NCBI GenBank assembly: GCA_028818705.1
Contig: JAPPNJ010000197.1
Span: 1 to 63,930 of the forward strand
From: Candidatus Poribacteria bacterium
GTDB lineage: Bacteria > Poribacteria > WGA-4E > WGA-3G
Direction of reading: 5' to 3'
Length of the DNA stretch: 63,930 nucleotides
Shown here: positions 15,712 to 23,840 of the stretch, piece after piece
Numbering within the stretch: position 1 is the first letter of the stretch
Layout: every line of letters starts with the position of its first letter
Translations under genes and position numbers: made by a program
The notes under the pieces: generated by a model
Databases searched by the model: none
What the model was told of the DNA's origin: nothing
What the model saw: only the letters and a program-made list of their open reading frames with translations

Positions 15712-16335
15712 ATGCCTAAATGTAAAAAGTCAGAAGGACAAGCTATCGACTATGCTTCTAAACTTCTATCAACAACAGAAGCAGCGTCCTATGAACAGCA
15801 TCTTAAGAACTGTTCGGAGTGTAAAGAAGCGGTTGCATCCTTCACTACCGTACTCAACTTGACCGATATGGTAGAGAAAGAGGTCGTATTGCCTGAAGCG
15901 CCGCTTCAGGACATTGAGATGAATGTGTACAAACGTCTCGCTGCCACACAAGAGGCCTCTCTACTTTCGCGTCTCCGTGCGTACTTAACTCACTTTAAAT
16001 CCGTGTTTCAATGGCCCAGAACCGCTGTCGCAAGTACTGCTGTGATTGCCGTGATTACTGCAGTTGTCTTGGTGGGTGAGTTCTGGCAACCGAAAGTGGA
16101 GTTGCAGTTAAGCGAATCACAGTCGGCTGATGCTCGGATTGAACAATATCTGCAGCAAGACATCCAGCGGAATTTGGAAGATGCTATGATTACCCACCAC
16201 CTCCGAAATGACGCTTGGGACACGGGAAGCCGACTCCAGCGGGTCAAGGAACAAGCACAAGGCACAAATTGGATGAAGGTTCCGCAAACTTTGAGTGCCA
16301 GCCATACAACTATGGCAGCTGCTACAGGATATTAG
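15712..16335 (+). CDS. Membrane-anchored anti-sigma factor (zinc-finger HC2 type)
   Basis: 207 residues. An N-terminal HxxxCxxC anti-sigma zinc finger (His30, Cys34, Cys37: EQHLKNCSECK) binds the sigma factor in known pairs. A transmembrane helix (about 104-125, TAVASTAVIAVITAVVLVGE) anchors it. The periplasmic part is short and rich in Gln and charged residues. AGGAGG precedes the ATG. Its position 15 nt after the ECF sigma gene and 2 nt before the TPR gene indicates a three-gene operon in which an envelope signal would release the sigma factor. Confidence 0.88.
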   Translation: MPKCKKSEGQAIDYASKLLSTTEAASYEQHLKNCSECKEAVASFTTVLNLTDMVEKEVVLPEAPLQDIEMNVYKRLAATQEASLLSRLRAYLTHFKSVFQWPRTAVASTAVIAVITAVVLVGEFWQPKVELQLSESQSADARIEQYLQQDIQRNLEDAMITHHLRNDAWDTGSRLQRVKEQAQGTNWMKVPQTLSASHTTMAAATGY

Positions 16336-16337
16336 CA

Positions 16338-18329
16338 ATGGCAAGGCAAAATGGTTGGGGTTGCAAACCCTTCCTACTATTTTTTTTACAGTTCCTGCTA
16401 ATAATTTTTTTTACGCCGCTTACAGCGTCGGCGCACTTTGAAGAAGTGCACGTCTTAATCGAAGCAGGAGATTATACTGAGGCAATTCATAAACTCGAAG
16501 CCCTCGCGGAATCTACCAAGGACATTGCAGTAAAAAGTTGGTGTTATTATCAGATTGGCGAAATCTACTATAACTACACCCACCAGTACACGCAAGCAGC
16601 CGGTGCTTACGACCAAATTCTGCAGCTTGAGAAAAAGGGACTCTCCGTTGAGGAACTCTTTCTCGCTATTATCAAGAAAGGCGATGTATACAGCCGCATG
16701 GGGAACTACCATGACGCTATACAGACCTACGACAGGCTGATTAAACTCGCGCCTGCCACCCATTTTGTACACAAAACAGGTTTACAGAAGATTCGGGATA
16801 TTAACACTGCGCTCGCTGATCTTAGGGAACAGCAGCGTATTGCGATCCAGTACAAAGGGACACCACTCGCCGCTATCGCTCAATTCCAGATAGCTGAACT
16901 CTATCGCAACCACTCGCAACTCAACCAGCCTGAAAAAGCAATCACCAAATACGAGGAACTGTTAGAAGCGTATTCGGATGCGACAGTAGCACCAGAAGCG
17001 AGATGGCGCATCGCACACCTAAGACATACTGTCCTACACCAATCGGCTTTAGCAATGGCGACCTACAGGAAAGTCATTGACGATTATCCAGCCAGCAGTT
17101 TCGCTGCGGAGGCACTTTTTCAGATAGCAAATATCCATCGGACATCCGAGAAGTACTCGTTAGCAGTTCCTGTGTTTGAAAAACTGAAACAGAGATACCC
17201 GAACTTCTGGAAAATGCACGCCGTTATCTATTGGACAGGTGTTTGTCATGAAAAGAAATTGAATTATCCGAAGGCGATAGCGGCTTATGAAACATTCCTG
17301 CATGCTTATTTGCCACATCTCGATCCAGGGTATTTGGGTCAGATCTCAATGCATGATAAGAGTGTATCTGAAGTGAAAGCACAGATTCGTAGGAGAATCG
17401 AGAATCTTGCAAAACAAATGGCGGAAACTGAATTAGATCGGTTGAATACAGCGCATGCAGATCGAAACTTCTCTGTAGCATTCAGTATTGCCCGAAATCT
17501 CATTGCGACTGTCCCACACACACCACAGGCAAAACAGGCAGCGGAACAATTTTCTACACTTCAACATCTTGCCGCCATTGAAAACCTACAGGAGCAGCTG
17601 CAGAACAACACCTTACCGCCTATAGAAGCGGCACGGGCGCGATTGCAAATCGGTACTATTTATGAACAACAATTACAGGACTATTCAAAGGCAATTGAAG
17701 CATACCGAGAGGTTTCGAAGCACCATGCTGACTCGACCTATTCTGCTGAAGCCCTCTACCGCAGTGGATTCGTTTACGCCAAACAACTTTCTACTCCTAA
17801 CGAGGCACTTGCGGCTTATAAAACGATTATTACAATGCATCCGAATACGCTGCAAGCGATGATGGCAAACTTTCAGTTAGGGGAACTATACAGAAAACTG
17901 AACCGTTCCAACGAGGCACTGCAAGCCTATAAAACCACTATTGGATATCCAGAGCGTGATAGGTATCTTGTGGGGGGATACAAGGATAGTTTCTCCGATA
18001 GAGCACAGTTTCGGATCGGACGTGTTCATTATGACGATGGACGTTACAGTGAGGCGCGCTTCGCTTTTGAAGAGTTTATCCAGAATCGGACCTACTCTCC
18101 GCGCCTCGCTGCTGCTTATATTTATCTCGCCGCTATAAATGAAAAGCACGATGAAAAAGCACAAGCAGCCTATTTTTACAAAAGGGCAGAAGATACACTC
18201 ACCGACAATCCCGTCCAAATGGCATCACTCATGGAAGAAGCCAGCACCCTTGGCACCTTCCAAGCCACTGGCTCAGACACGGTGATGCGTTTTCTCAAAG
18301 AACACCAAAAACGCTTGAACATGCGTTAA
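16338..18329 (+). CDS. Exported TPR-repeat protein
   Basis: 663 residues with a signal peptide at 10-35 (FLLFFLQFLLIIFFTPLTASA) and then a succession of tetratricopeptide repeats across the mature chain (YTEAIHKLEALAES, YTQAAGAYDQILQLE, YHDAIQTYDRLIKLAP, PNEALAAYKTIITMHP, SNEALQAYKTTIGYPE). TPR solenoids mediate protein contacts; similar periplasmic chains resemble YbgF/BamD-type proteins. The ATG at 16338 lies 2 nt after the anti-sigma stop; a longer frame overlapping that gene is rejected. It ends in a three-base overlap with the convergent pncB stop. Operon context suggests a role in the envelope process monitored by the sigma/anti-sigma pair. Confidence 0.88.
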   Translation: MARQNGWGCKPFLLFFLQFLLIIFFTPLTASAHFEEVHVLIEAGDYTEAIHKLEALAESTKDIAVKSWCYYQIGEIYYNYTHQYTQAAGAYDQILQLEKKGLSVEELFLAIIKKGDVYSRMGNYHDAIQTYDRLIKLAPATHFVHKTGLQKIRDINTALADLREQQRIAIQYKGTPLAAIAQFQIAELYRNHSQLNQPEKAITKYEELLEAYSDATVAPEARWRIAHLRHTVLHQSALAMATYRKVIDDYPASSFAAEALFQIANIHRTSEKYSLAVPVFEKLKQRYPNFWKMHAVIYWTGVCHEKKLNYPKAIAAYETFLHAYLPHLDPGYLGQISMHDKSVSEVKAQIRRRIENLAKQMAETELDRLNTAHADRNFSVAFSIARNLIATVPHTPQAKQAAEQFSTLQHLAAIENLQEQLQNNTLPPIEAARARLQIGTIYEQQLQDYSKAIEAYREVSKHHADSTYSAEALYRSGFVYAKQLSTPNEALAAYKTIITMHPNTLQAMMANFQLGELYRKLNRSNEALQAYKTTIGYPERDRYLVGGYKDSFSDRAQFRIGRVHYDDGRYSEARFAFEEFIQNRTYSPRLAAAYIYLAAINEKHDEKAQAAYFYKRAEDTLTDNPVQMASLMEEASTLGTFQATGSDTVMRFLKEHQKRLNMR

Positions 18330-19708
18330 TAATGGTCGGTTTTCAGTACCCCTGGCAGACATAGCTCGACGTTGTAGGGTGTTGCTTCTCTTAGACTTTT
18401 ATGGCAATCCCGTAGTCTTTGGAGTTTCGCAGCTGTTTGCGCCTGAATTTCATGTAGGCTTGGAAAGTTATATACCAATTTTCCGTTTTGGATAATCGGA
18501 ATGAGAAGAGACTGTCCTTCGGAGACCGATTCATCCCAGAGCGTTACACAATCCTTGACATAATTCCCAGCAGCGTCGGTGACGCGATAAATCTGCTTCT
18601 TTCCGGGTATAGTGGCTTTGGAAGGTTCATCAAGAGATTGTTTTCCCACTGGTCTACTATTACTCTCCACTAATTTATAGACCCCACTTAAGGCAGACGC
18701 CCCCCCTTCATCTGTAAGTGAATTGAAATTAGCACCTGTAGCAAGACGAGTGCCTACTCCAAAACTATCGAGTGGCGCGCCGCTTTCAAGCATCGTGTTT
18801 ATTTGGAATTCATCAAGTTCATGGCTTGCAATGATTTGGACGTAGTCGAGTCCTTCGGCATCAAGGATGCGACGTACATCTTTGCTGAGCGTTATGATGT
18901 CGCCGCTGTCCAACCGTACTGCGCGTAATTGTGCGCCGCGCGCTTCCATCTCTTTTGCAACGATGCAAGCGTTACGCGCACCTTGAATTGTGTCGTACGT
19001 ATCAATGAGAAGTGTGGTGTTGTTGGGAAAGGCTTTTGCGTAATCGCGGAAGGCATCTAATTCCGTAAGACGCTCGGAGATAAACTTATGCGCCATTGTA
19101 CCAACGTAAGGGATATCGAAATAGTGTCCTGCGAGCACCAGCGATGTACCACTGACCCCACCGATGAAGGAAGCACGGGCAGATAGAATGCCGGCATCCC
19201 TACCATGTGCCCGTCGTGCCCCGAAATCAAAAACAGGTCTACCCCGCGCTGATTGCACGATTCGTGAGGCTTTCGTCGCAATTAGCGTCTGGAAGTTCAT
19301 GACGCAGAGGAGGTAGGTTTCAAGAAGCTGGACGTCTCGTGAGTGTCCGGTGACGTTGATAATTGGTTCATTCGGAAAAACGGGTGTGCCTTCGGGAACA
19401 GCAAAAATAGAACCGTCAAAATGGAAGTTCTTGAGGGAAGTAAGGTAGTCAGGACGTAAGTCACCACGTTGTGCTAACCAATCAAGTGTGGCATCTGTAA
19501 AGTGTAAATTTAAGATGTAGTGGATAACCTGTTCTAACCCAGCGGCGATGAGATATTGCCCCTGTGGAATTGATCGGACGTAGTAGGTAGCTGTGATAAC
19601 TGCATCGTTGCGGACATCAAAATCTGCTTGCCCCATCGTGAGTTGATAATAGTCAACAAAAAGGGACATATTATCCTCTGTAAGTAAGGCAGATTTGGGG
19701 GCATTCAT
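18326..19708 (-). CDS. pncB: Nicotinate phosphoribosyltransferase
   Basis: Makes nicotinate mononucleotide from nicotinate and PRPP with ATP hydrolysis, in NAD salvage. The 460-residue protein carries the expected segments: NMSLFVDYYQLTMGQADF at the start, DFGARRAHGRDAGILSARA, FIGGVSGTSLVLAGHYFDIP, GTMAHKFI, LLIDTYDTIQGARNAC, VRLDSGDI and SFGVGTRLATG. Length fits the family. The ATG overlaps the stop of the upstream UnbV lipoprotein gene by four bases (ATGA), so the two are translationally coupled, which is odd for such different functions. Confidence 0.95.
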   Translation of the reverse strand: MNAPKSALLTEDNMSLFVDYYQLTMGQADFDVRNDAVITATYYVRSIPQGQYLIAAGLEQVIHYILNLHFTDATLDWLAQRGDLRPDYLTSLKNFHFDGSIFAVPEGTPVFPNEPIINVTGHSRDVQLLETYLLCVMNFQTLIATKASRIVQSARGRPVFDFGARRAHGRDAGILSARASFIGGVSGTSLVLAGHYFDIPYVGTMAHKFISERLTELDAFRDYAKAFPNNTTLLIDTYDTIQGARNACIVAKEMEARGAQLRAVRLDSGDIITLSKDVRRILDAEGLDYVQIIASHELDEFQINTMLESGAPLDSFGVGTRLATGANFNSLTDEGGASALSGVYKLVESNSRPVGKQSLDEPSKATIPGKKQIYRVTDAAGNYVKDCVTLWDESVSEGQSLLIPIIQNGKLVYNFPSLHEIQAQTAAKLQRLRDCHKSLREATPYNVELCLPGVLKTDHY

Positions 19709-22050
19709 AGACTTTTCCCCTCAGTGACAACGAGTCTCTGGTTGACAGATAGATTTCGATGTGTATCTACCTGACCGGAGGGCCAGACGATTTCAACCGT
19801 ATCAACTTTTGTATGCGTTCCGAGACCAATTTCAAGGGATAGACTATTGGTTGAGCCAAACCCACATCCGCCACTGACTTCTCTGTAAATTGTGCTATCA
19901 CCAGCACGCACTGTCACTTTAGCACCAATACCGTCTCTATTACTTTTTACTCCGACGAGTTTTAGGGTGAACCAGTTGTTGGCAGAACCCGTGTTTTGAT
20001 AGAAGAGATTATGCCACTGGTCTCCGAGAAACGCACCGCCGACAGGAACATAGATATCGAGATCACCATCAGCATCGGCATCAGCAAAGGTTACACCGTG
20101 GCCTTTTCCGACGTTGCCTAAGCCTAAAGCAAAAGTAGCATCCGTAAAGGTGCCGTCCCCGTTGTTCTGGAAAAGAGCGTCACGTTCAAGTCGTCCCATC
20201 TGCGGTGCCCCTGTGGCAAGATAGATATCAAGGTAACCGTCGCTATTGATATCTCCGAAATTTGCGCCCATCGCTCCATAAGCGTGGTAAAGTCCTGACT
20301 CACGAGTGACATCGGTAAAAGTGCCATCGCCGTTGTTCCGATAAAGCACCTGGCGGTCACTATCGTGCGTGGCAGTTCCTGTAATTTGTCCCGCGATGAA
20401 GGCTTGGAAAGATCCTGAATTTGAAATAAAAATGTCGAGATCGGCATCGTTATCTACGTCTAAAAAGAAGGTAACGAATGGGTCAGTGACAGCGAGATTC
20501 ATGCCGGTTGTCGGGGTAACATCGGTGAAAGTCCCATCTCCATTGTTTCGGTAGAGGACATTGGACTGCCCGTAATTGATGACGTGCAGATCGATGTATC
20601 CATCTTTATCATAATCTCCCCAAGCAGTTCCGAGAGAGTTCCCGGTATTAGCGACTCCGGCTATGTCAGCGGTATTGGTGAACGTCCCATCCCCGTTGTT
20701 ATGATATAAGACATTCGCGGCACCGTCCCCAATAACTCCGTTTGCGATGTAAAGATCCAAATATCCATCGTTGTCATAATCAGCCCAAGCAGCACAGAAA
20801 CTACTTTGCGGGTCAGCGACGCCTGCGGTATGTGTTACATCGGTGAACGTGCCGTCGCCGTTGTTATGATAAAGTGTATTTTCTGCGGCACCCGACCAAC
20901 CACCACGGGTAATATAGAGATCCGGGAAGCCGTCGTTATCATAATCGGCGAAGAGAGAACCCCAACCCCCTCTCGGATCGGCGACGCCTGCTTGATCAGC
21001 TACGTTTGTAAACGTGCCGTCATTGTTATTACGGTAAAGTACGTGTGGCTGATATGTTCCGACAGCAACGATATCCAAATCCCCATCATTATCATAATCT
21101 CCCCAAGCACTGCCGCGGCCTCCATCAACTTTGTCCATTTTTAAATCAGGGGCAACATCGGTAAATTGGCTATCAGCAGTCAGGGCGTTCCGCTCCGCTC
21201 CACTCTCAGCAGTCAGTAATTGACCGCTGACGGCTATTTTAAATTCGTCTGATAAGTCTTCGGGGTAGCCGCCGAGTTGACTGTATGCTGTCCATAAATT
21301 CCATAAGGTTTCAGGATCGCGAGGTTTGAGACGGAGTGCCTCTTTGAAATTTGTAACGGCTTTTTCAGGATTACCGTGTCTGAGATGATAGACGCCGAGA
21401 TAGTAGTAGGTACCGGAATGGCGGCGGTAATTTTCGATGATGTTTTCAAACCTTTCGGCTGCTTTATCGGCTTCACCGAGTCGGAATTCGGCTAAACCGA
21501 GTTGTAGCATCGCCTCAAGGTTATTGGGTTCAAGTTCCAGGACTTTTTCAAACTGCTGTTTGGACGCAGAAAGATCTGGAACAAGCATTTGTTGGGGGGC
21601 GCCAAGGAAATAGCCGAGTCGGATGCGGGCATTTGTATCATCAGGATTCACCTCCAGTGCGCTGGTGAGGGCAATCGTAGAATCAGAGAATCGCTGTTGA
21701 TAACTGTAAACCTGCGCCAACGTTAGATAAGCACTCGAAAGTATGTCCTTCGCTTCCGGTGTGTCTTTAAGCAGCTGTATCAATGTCTGTAAAGTCTCTT
21801 CGGCACGGGTAAATTTCTGCTGTCTGATATAGGTGCGTGCCAACTGCATGCGTGCATCGTGGGCATTCGCATCAATTTGCAGGCACGCCTGAAACGCTTT
21901 TTCTGCCTCAGCAAAGTTATTTACGTCCAGCGCGTCTATCCCTTTCTGATACTGCGCGGTGAGTTGCGGATTTACTTCACGCCGCTGTGTATCTGTATTG
22001 CACGCGACAAAAATGAGGAGAGCAAGGAAAATAAAAAAAGTTTTTCGCAT
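19705..22050 (-). CDS. TPR plus FG-GAP/ASPIC-UnbV lipoprotein with repeat-derived insert
   Basis: 781 residues. The lipobox LLIFVAC gives lipid-anchored Cys17. Residues about 25-270 are TPR repeats. From about 300 onward there are many FG-GAP/VCBS repeats with Ca-binding DYDNDGDLDI-type loops forming a propeller. The C-terminal ASPIC/UnbV module follows (SNRDGIGAKVTVRAG, VEIVWPSGQVDT). Such proteins act at the cell surface, probably in adhesion or polymer binding; the exact role is unknown. Between the TPR and propeller parts about 25 residues (KIAVSGQLLTAESGAERNAL...) are encoded by a dispersed GTCAGT/ATCAG repeat at 21168-21240. Its ATGA overlap couples it to pncB. Confidence 0.85.
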   Translation of the reverse strand: MRKTFFIFLALLIFVACNTDTQRREVNPQLTAQYQKGIDALDVNNFAEAEKAFQACLQIDANAHDARMQLARTYIRQQKFTRAEETLQTLIQLLKDTPEAKDILSSAYLTLAQVYSYQQRFSDSTIALTSALEVNPDDTNARIRLGYFLGAPQQMLVPDLSASKQQFEKVLELEPNNLEAMLQLGLAEFRLGEADKAAERFENIIENYRRHSGTYYYLGVYHLRHGNPEKAVTNFKEALRLKPRDPETLWNLWTAYSQLGGYPEDLSDEFKIAVSGQLLTAESGAERNALTADSQFTDVAPDLKMDKVDGGRGSAWGDYDNDGDLDIVAVGTYQPHVLYRNNNDGTFTNVADQAGVADPRGGWGSLFADYDNDGFPDLYITRGGWSGAAENTLYHNNGDGTFTDVTHTAGVADPQSSFCAAWADYDNDGYLDLYIANGVIGDGAANVLYHNNGDGTFTNTADIAGVANTGNSLGTAWGDYDKDGYIDLHVINYGQSNVLYRNNGDGTFTDVTPTTGMNLAVTDPFVTFFLDVDNDADLDIFISNSGSFQAFIAGQITGTATHDSDRQVLYRNNGDGTFTDVTRESGLYHAYGAMGANFGDINSDGYLDIYLATGAPQMGRLERDALFQNNGDGTFTDATFALGLGNVGKGHGVTFADADADGDLDIYVPVGGAFLGDQWHNLFYQNTGSANNWFTLKLVGVKSNRDGIGAKVTVRAGDSTIYREVSGGCGFGSTNSLSLEIGLGTHTKVDTVEIVWPSGQVDTHRNLSVNQRLVVTEGKSL
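21168..21240. repeat. GTCAGT/ATCAG-family repeat inside a coding sequence
   Basis: GGCTATCAGCAGTCAGGGC at one end and TGACCGCTGACGGCTATTTT at the other form an imperfect inverted repeat, with GTTCCGCTCCGCTCC in the middle. Closely related sequence lies between genes at 14650-14710, 23731, 28461, 30172, 31545 and 33796. Here it is read through in frame by the UnbV lipoprotein gene. Confidence 0.65.
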
Positions 22051-22095
22051 ATCTATTTCCTGAGTCAGTTAGGTTCCACTAACGCTCAATCCCGC

Positions 22096-22148
22096 TGAAT
22101 GCTCGCAAGTGCCATACGCGCACTTGGACGCGCATTCGGTGTTGATTC
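22096..22148 (-). repeat. Palindromic element fragment (GAATGC family)
   Basis: On the minus strand: AATCAACACCGAATGCGCG, then the palindrome AAGTGC/GCACTT, then GAGCATTC. It shares the AATCAAC...GAATGC lead-in with the elements at 12514, 14882, 29234, 30197 and 44794. The rest of the 273-nt gap (22051-22323) has a short direct sequence GATTACGCAGATTTCACGGA of repeat character and no gene. Confidence 0.6.
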
Positions 22149-22323
22149 TCTACGGGATGTCTGTAAGTGATTGTTACAATAATAACAGATTTCAGGGGAA
22201 AGTCAAGGAAAGCTGGCAGGAGCTGCTTGAATCTCGGATTACGCAGATTTCACGGATTCTAATGGACTTTTGTATTATCGTTTTTGGGTCGGATAAAATC
22301 GAAGAATGTGAGAAAGATTGGGG

Positions 22324-23718
22324 TTATAAATCTGCTAACCTTGCCTTTAATTCTTCTGCTTGGACAGGTTGGGCAAGATTCATGAGATAGATGCGCATGT
22401 GATCTGAGCGGTCAGAACTAAAAACGAGTATCTTTCCGTCTTGTGAAAGGCTCGGTTCAAAATGGGCACCGACGTGATTCGTGAGTTGAGTTTTGTTTGT
22501 GCCGTTGGTATCCATCATCCAGAGTGTATAATGGTTGTGAGCGTTTGAGATATAGATTATCTGCTTGCCATCTGGGCTGAAGGTAGGCTGATAATGGCTT
22601 GCATCCGAGAATGTTAGTTGCTTTGGCGTACCACCTGCGGCACTAACAATGGCAATTTGATAGATATCCTCTACCATTGAGGTAAAGGCAATCCACTTTC
22701 CACTGGGTGTCCACGTTGGATGTCCATCGTCGACATCATTGTGTGTCAGCTGCGTCTTATTCGTGCCATCAGTGTGAATGATATAGATTTCTAAAGTATC
22801 GTTATTGTCAACATCTCCCGGAGTGCTAACGTTCCCCTGTGTCGGCGCCTTGGATTCAAAAGCGATTTTCTTTCCATCAGGAGAAAAGACGGGGGCACGT
22901 TGTGCGCCTTCTATGTCAATTAATGGACGTTGATTTCTTCCATCAATATCCATAAGATAAATTGTGGCACTGCTCGGATCAGAACCGCTTGCCTGCACAG
23001 GTGGGAGCATCATGCCACCGCGGGTGCGCTCTGTCACGAAGGCAAGCGACTTTCCATCGGGTGAAAACGCCGGCATATACTCATCAAGTTCATCGGTATG
23101 CGTCAGTTGACGGAGTGAACGAGTGTTGATATCCATGAGATATAATTCAGCGTTCTGGAGGCGATTTGATGCGAAGACGATCGATTTCCCATCGGGCGAG
23201 ATTGCGGGACTATAATCGTCCGTATACTTCGCCGTAAACGTCATTATATTCCCTTTTTCAGTGAAGGTCTGCTCGTAATCGTCGCTACCTTCGGTGCGAA
23301 GACGACGGACGTGGTAGGCATCACCAGTGAGAGCAGCCAACTGGAGACGGATTTCTTTCTGAAGAGAATTACTCAATATCATTTGAAACTGGGAGATGGC
23401 GAGGTCCCGGTTACCGATATGCCAGTGAAGACGACCGAGTGCGAGTGTGATTTCTGCCCGCTGTGGTGCTAATTGCTGTGCATTTGTGAAGGCGTCACTT
23501 GCTTGAACGGTATCTTGTAAACCTTCATATACTAAACCGAGTTGGTAGTAAGCTTCAGCATCAGAAGGATTATTTTTAAGAACTGACTCAAACTGCCGAA
23601 TTGCTGCTGCGGTGTCCCCGGTACTGAGCAGCTCCTTGCCGCGTTTGATAGCCGCATCTTCACCGCACCCAAGCAGTATTAAGACTATAAAAATAAATAG
23701 ATAGAAATAGTTTCTCAT
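22324..23718 (-). CDS. TPR/TolB-like beta-propeller lipoprotein
   Basis: 464 residues with lipobox LILLGC (Cys18). Residues 22-150 contain TPR repeats (GDTAAAIRQFESVLKNNPSDAEAYYQLGL). The remainder is a TolB/PD40-type propeller with repeated ISPDGKSIVFASNR, FSPDGKSLAFVTER, FSPDGKKIAFES and FSPDGKQIIYIS motifs. It is likely periplasmic or outer-membrane bound and a scaffold; no enzymatic motif is seen. It lies between two ASPIC/UnbV proteins on the same strand, separated from each by repeat-bearing spacers, so the three probably serve related surface functions. Confidence 0.85.
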   Translation of the reverse strand: MRNYFYLFIFIVLILLGCGEDAAIKRGKELLSTGDTAAAIRQFESVLKNNPSDAEAYYQLGLVYEGLQDTVQASDAFTNAQQLAPQRAEITLALGRLHWHIGNRDLAISQFQMILSNSLQKEIRLQLAALTGDAYHVRRLRTEGSDDYEQTFTEKGNIMTFTAKYTDDYSPAISPDGKSIVFASNRLQNAELYLMDINTRSLRQLTHTDELDEYMPAFSPDGKSLAFVTERTRGGMMLPPVQASGSDPSSATIYLMDIDGRNQRPLIDIEGAQRAPVFSPDGKKIAFESKAPTQGNVSTPGDVDNNDTLEIYIIHTDGTNKTQLTHNDVDDGHPTWTPSGKWIAFTSMVEDIYQIAIVSAAGGTPKQLTFSDASHYQPTFSPDGKQIIYISNAHNHYTLWMMDTNGTNKTQLTNHVGAHFEPSLSQDGKILVFSSDRSDHMRIYLMNLAQPVQAEELKARLADL

Positions 23719-23730
23719 TTTTCTTACTCA

Positions 23731-23840
23731 TCAGTTAATAGTTGTCAGTTATCAGTTAAAGAAAGATATTGTCGAACCAAACTCTCTTTTAACCAACAAC
23801 CGAAAGGGTTACGTAGCAACCCGGACCGAAAACTGATCAC
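23731..23840. repeat. GTCAGT/ATCAG-family inverted repeat
   Basis: AGTTGTCAGTTATCAGTTAA at the left and TTTTAACC...CCGAAAACTGATCACTCA at the right form a long imperfect palindrome, with a nested GGGTT/AACCC hairpin (23805-23822). It fills the gap between the TolB-like and UnbV genes. Confidence 0.65.

Noticed and set aside
22109..22390. Plus-strand 93-codon open frame
   Set aside because: It starts in a palindromic repeat and ends antisense to the TolB-like gene; no family or ribosome site supports it.
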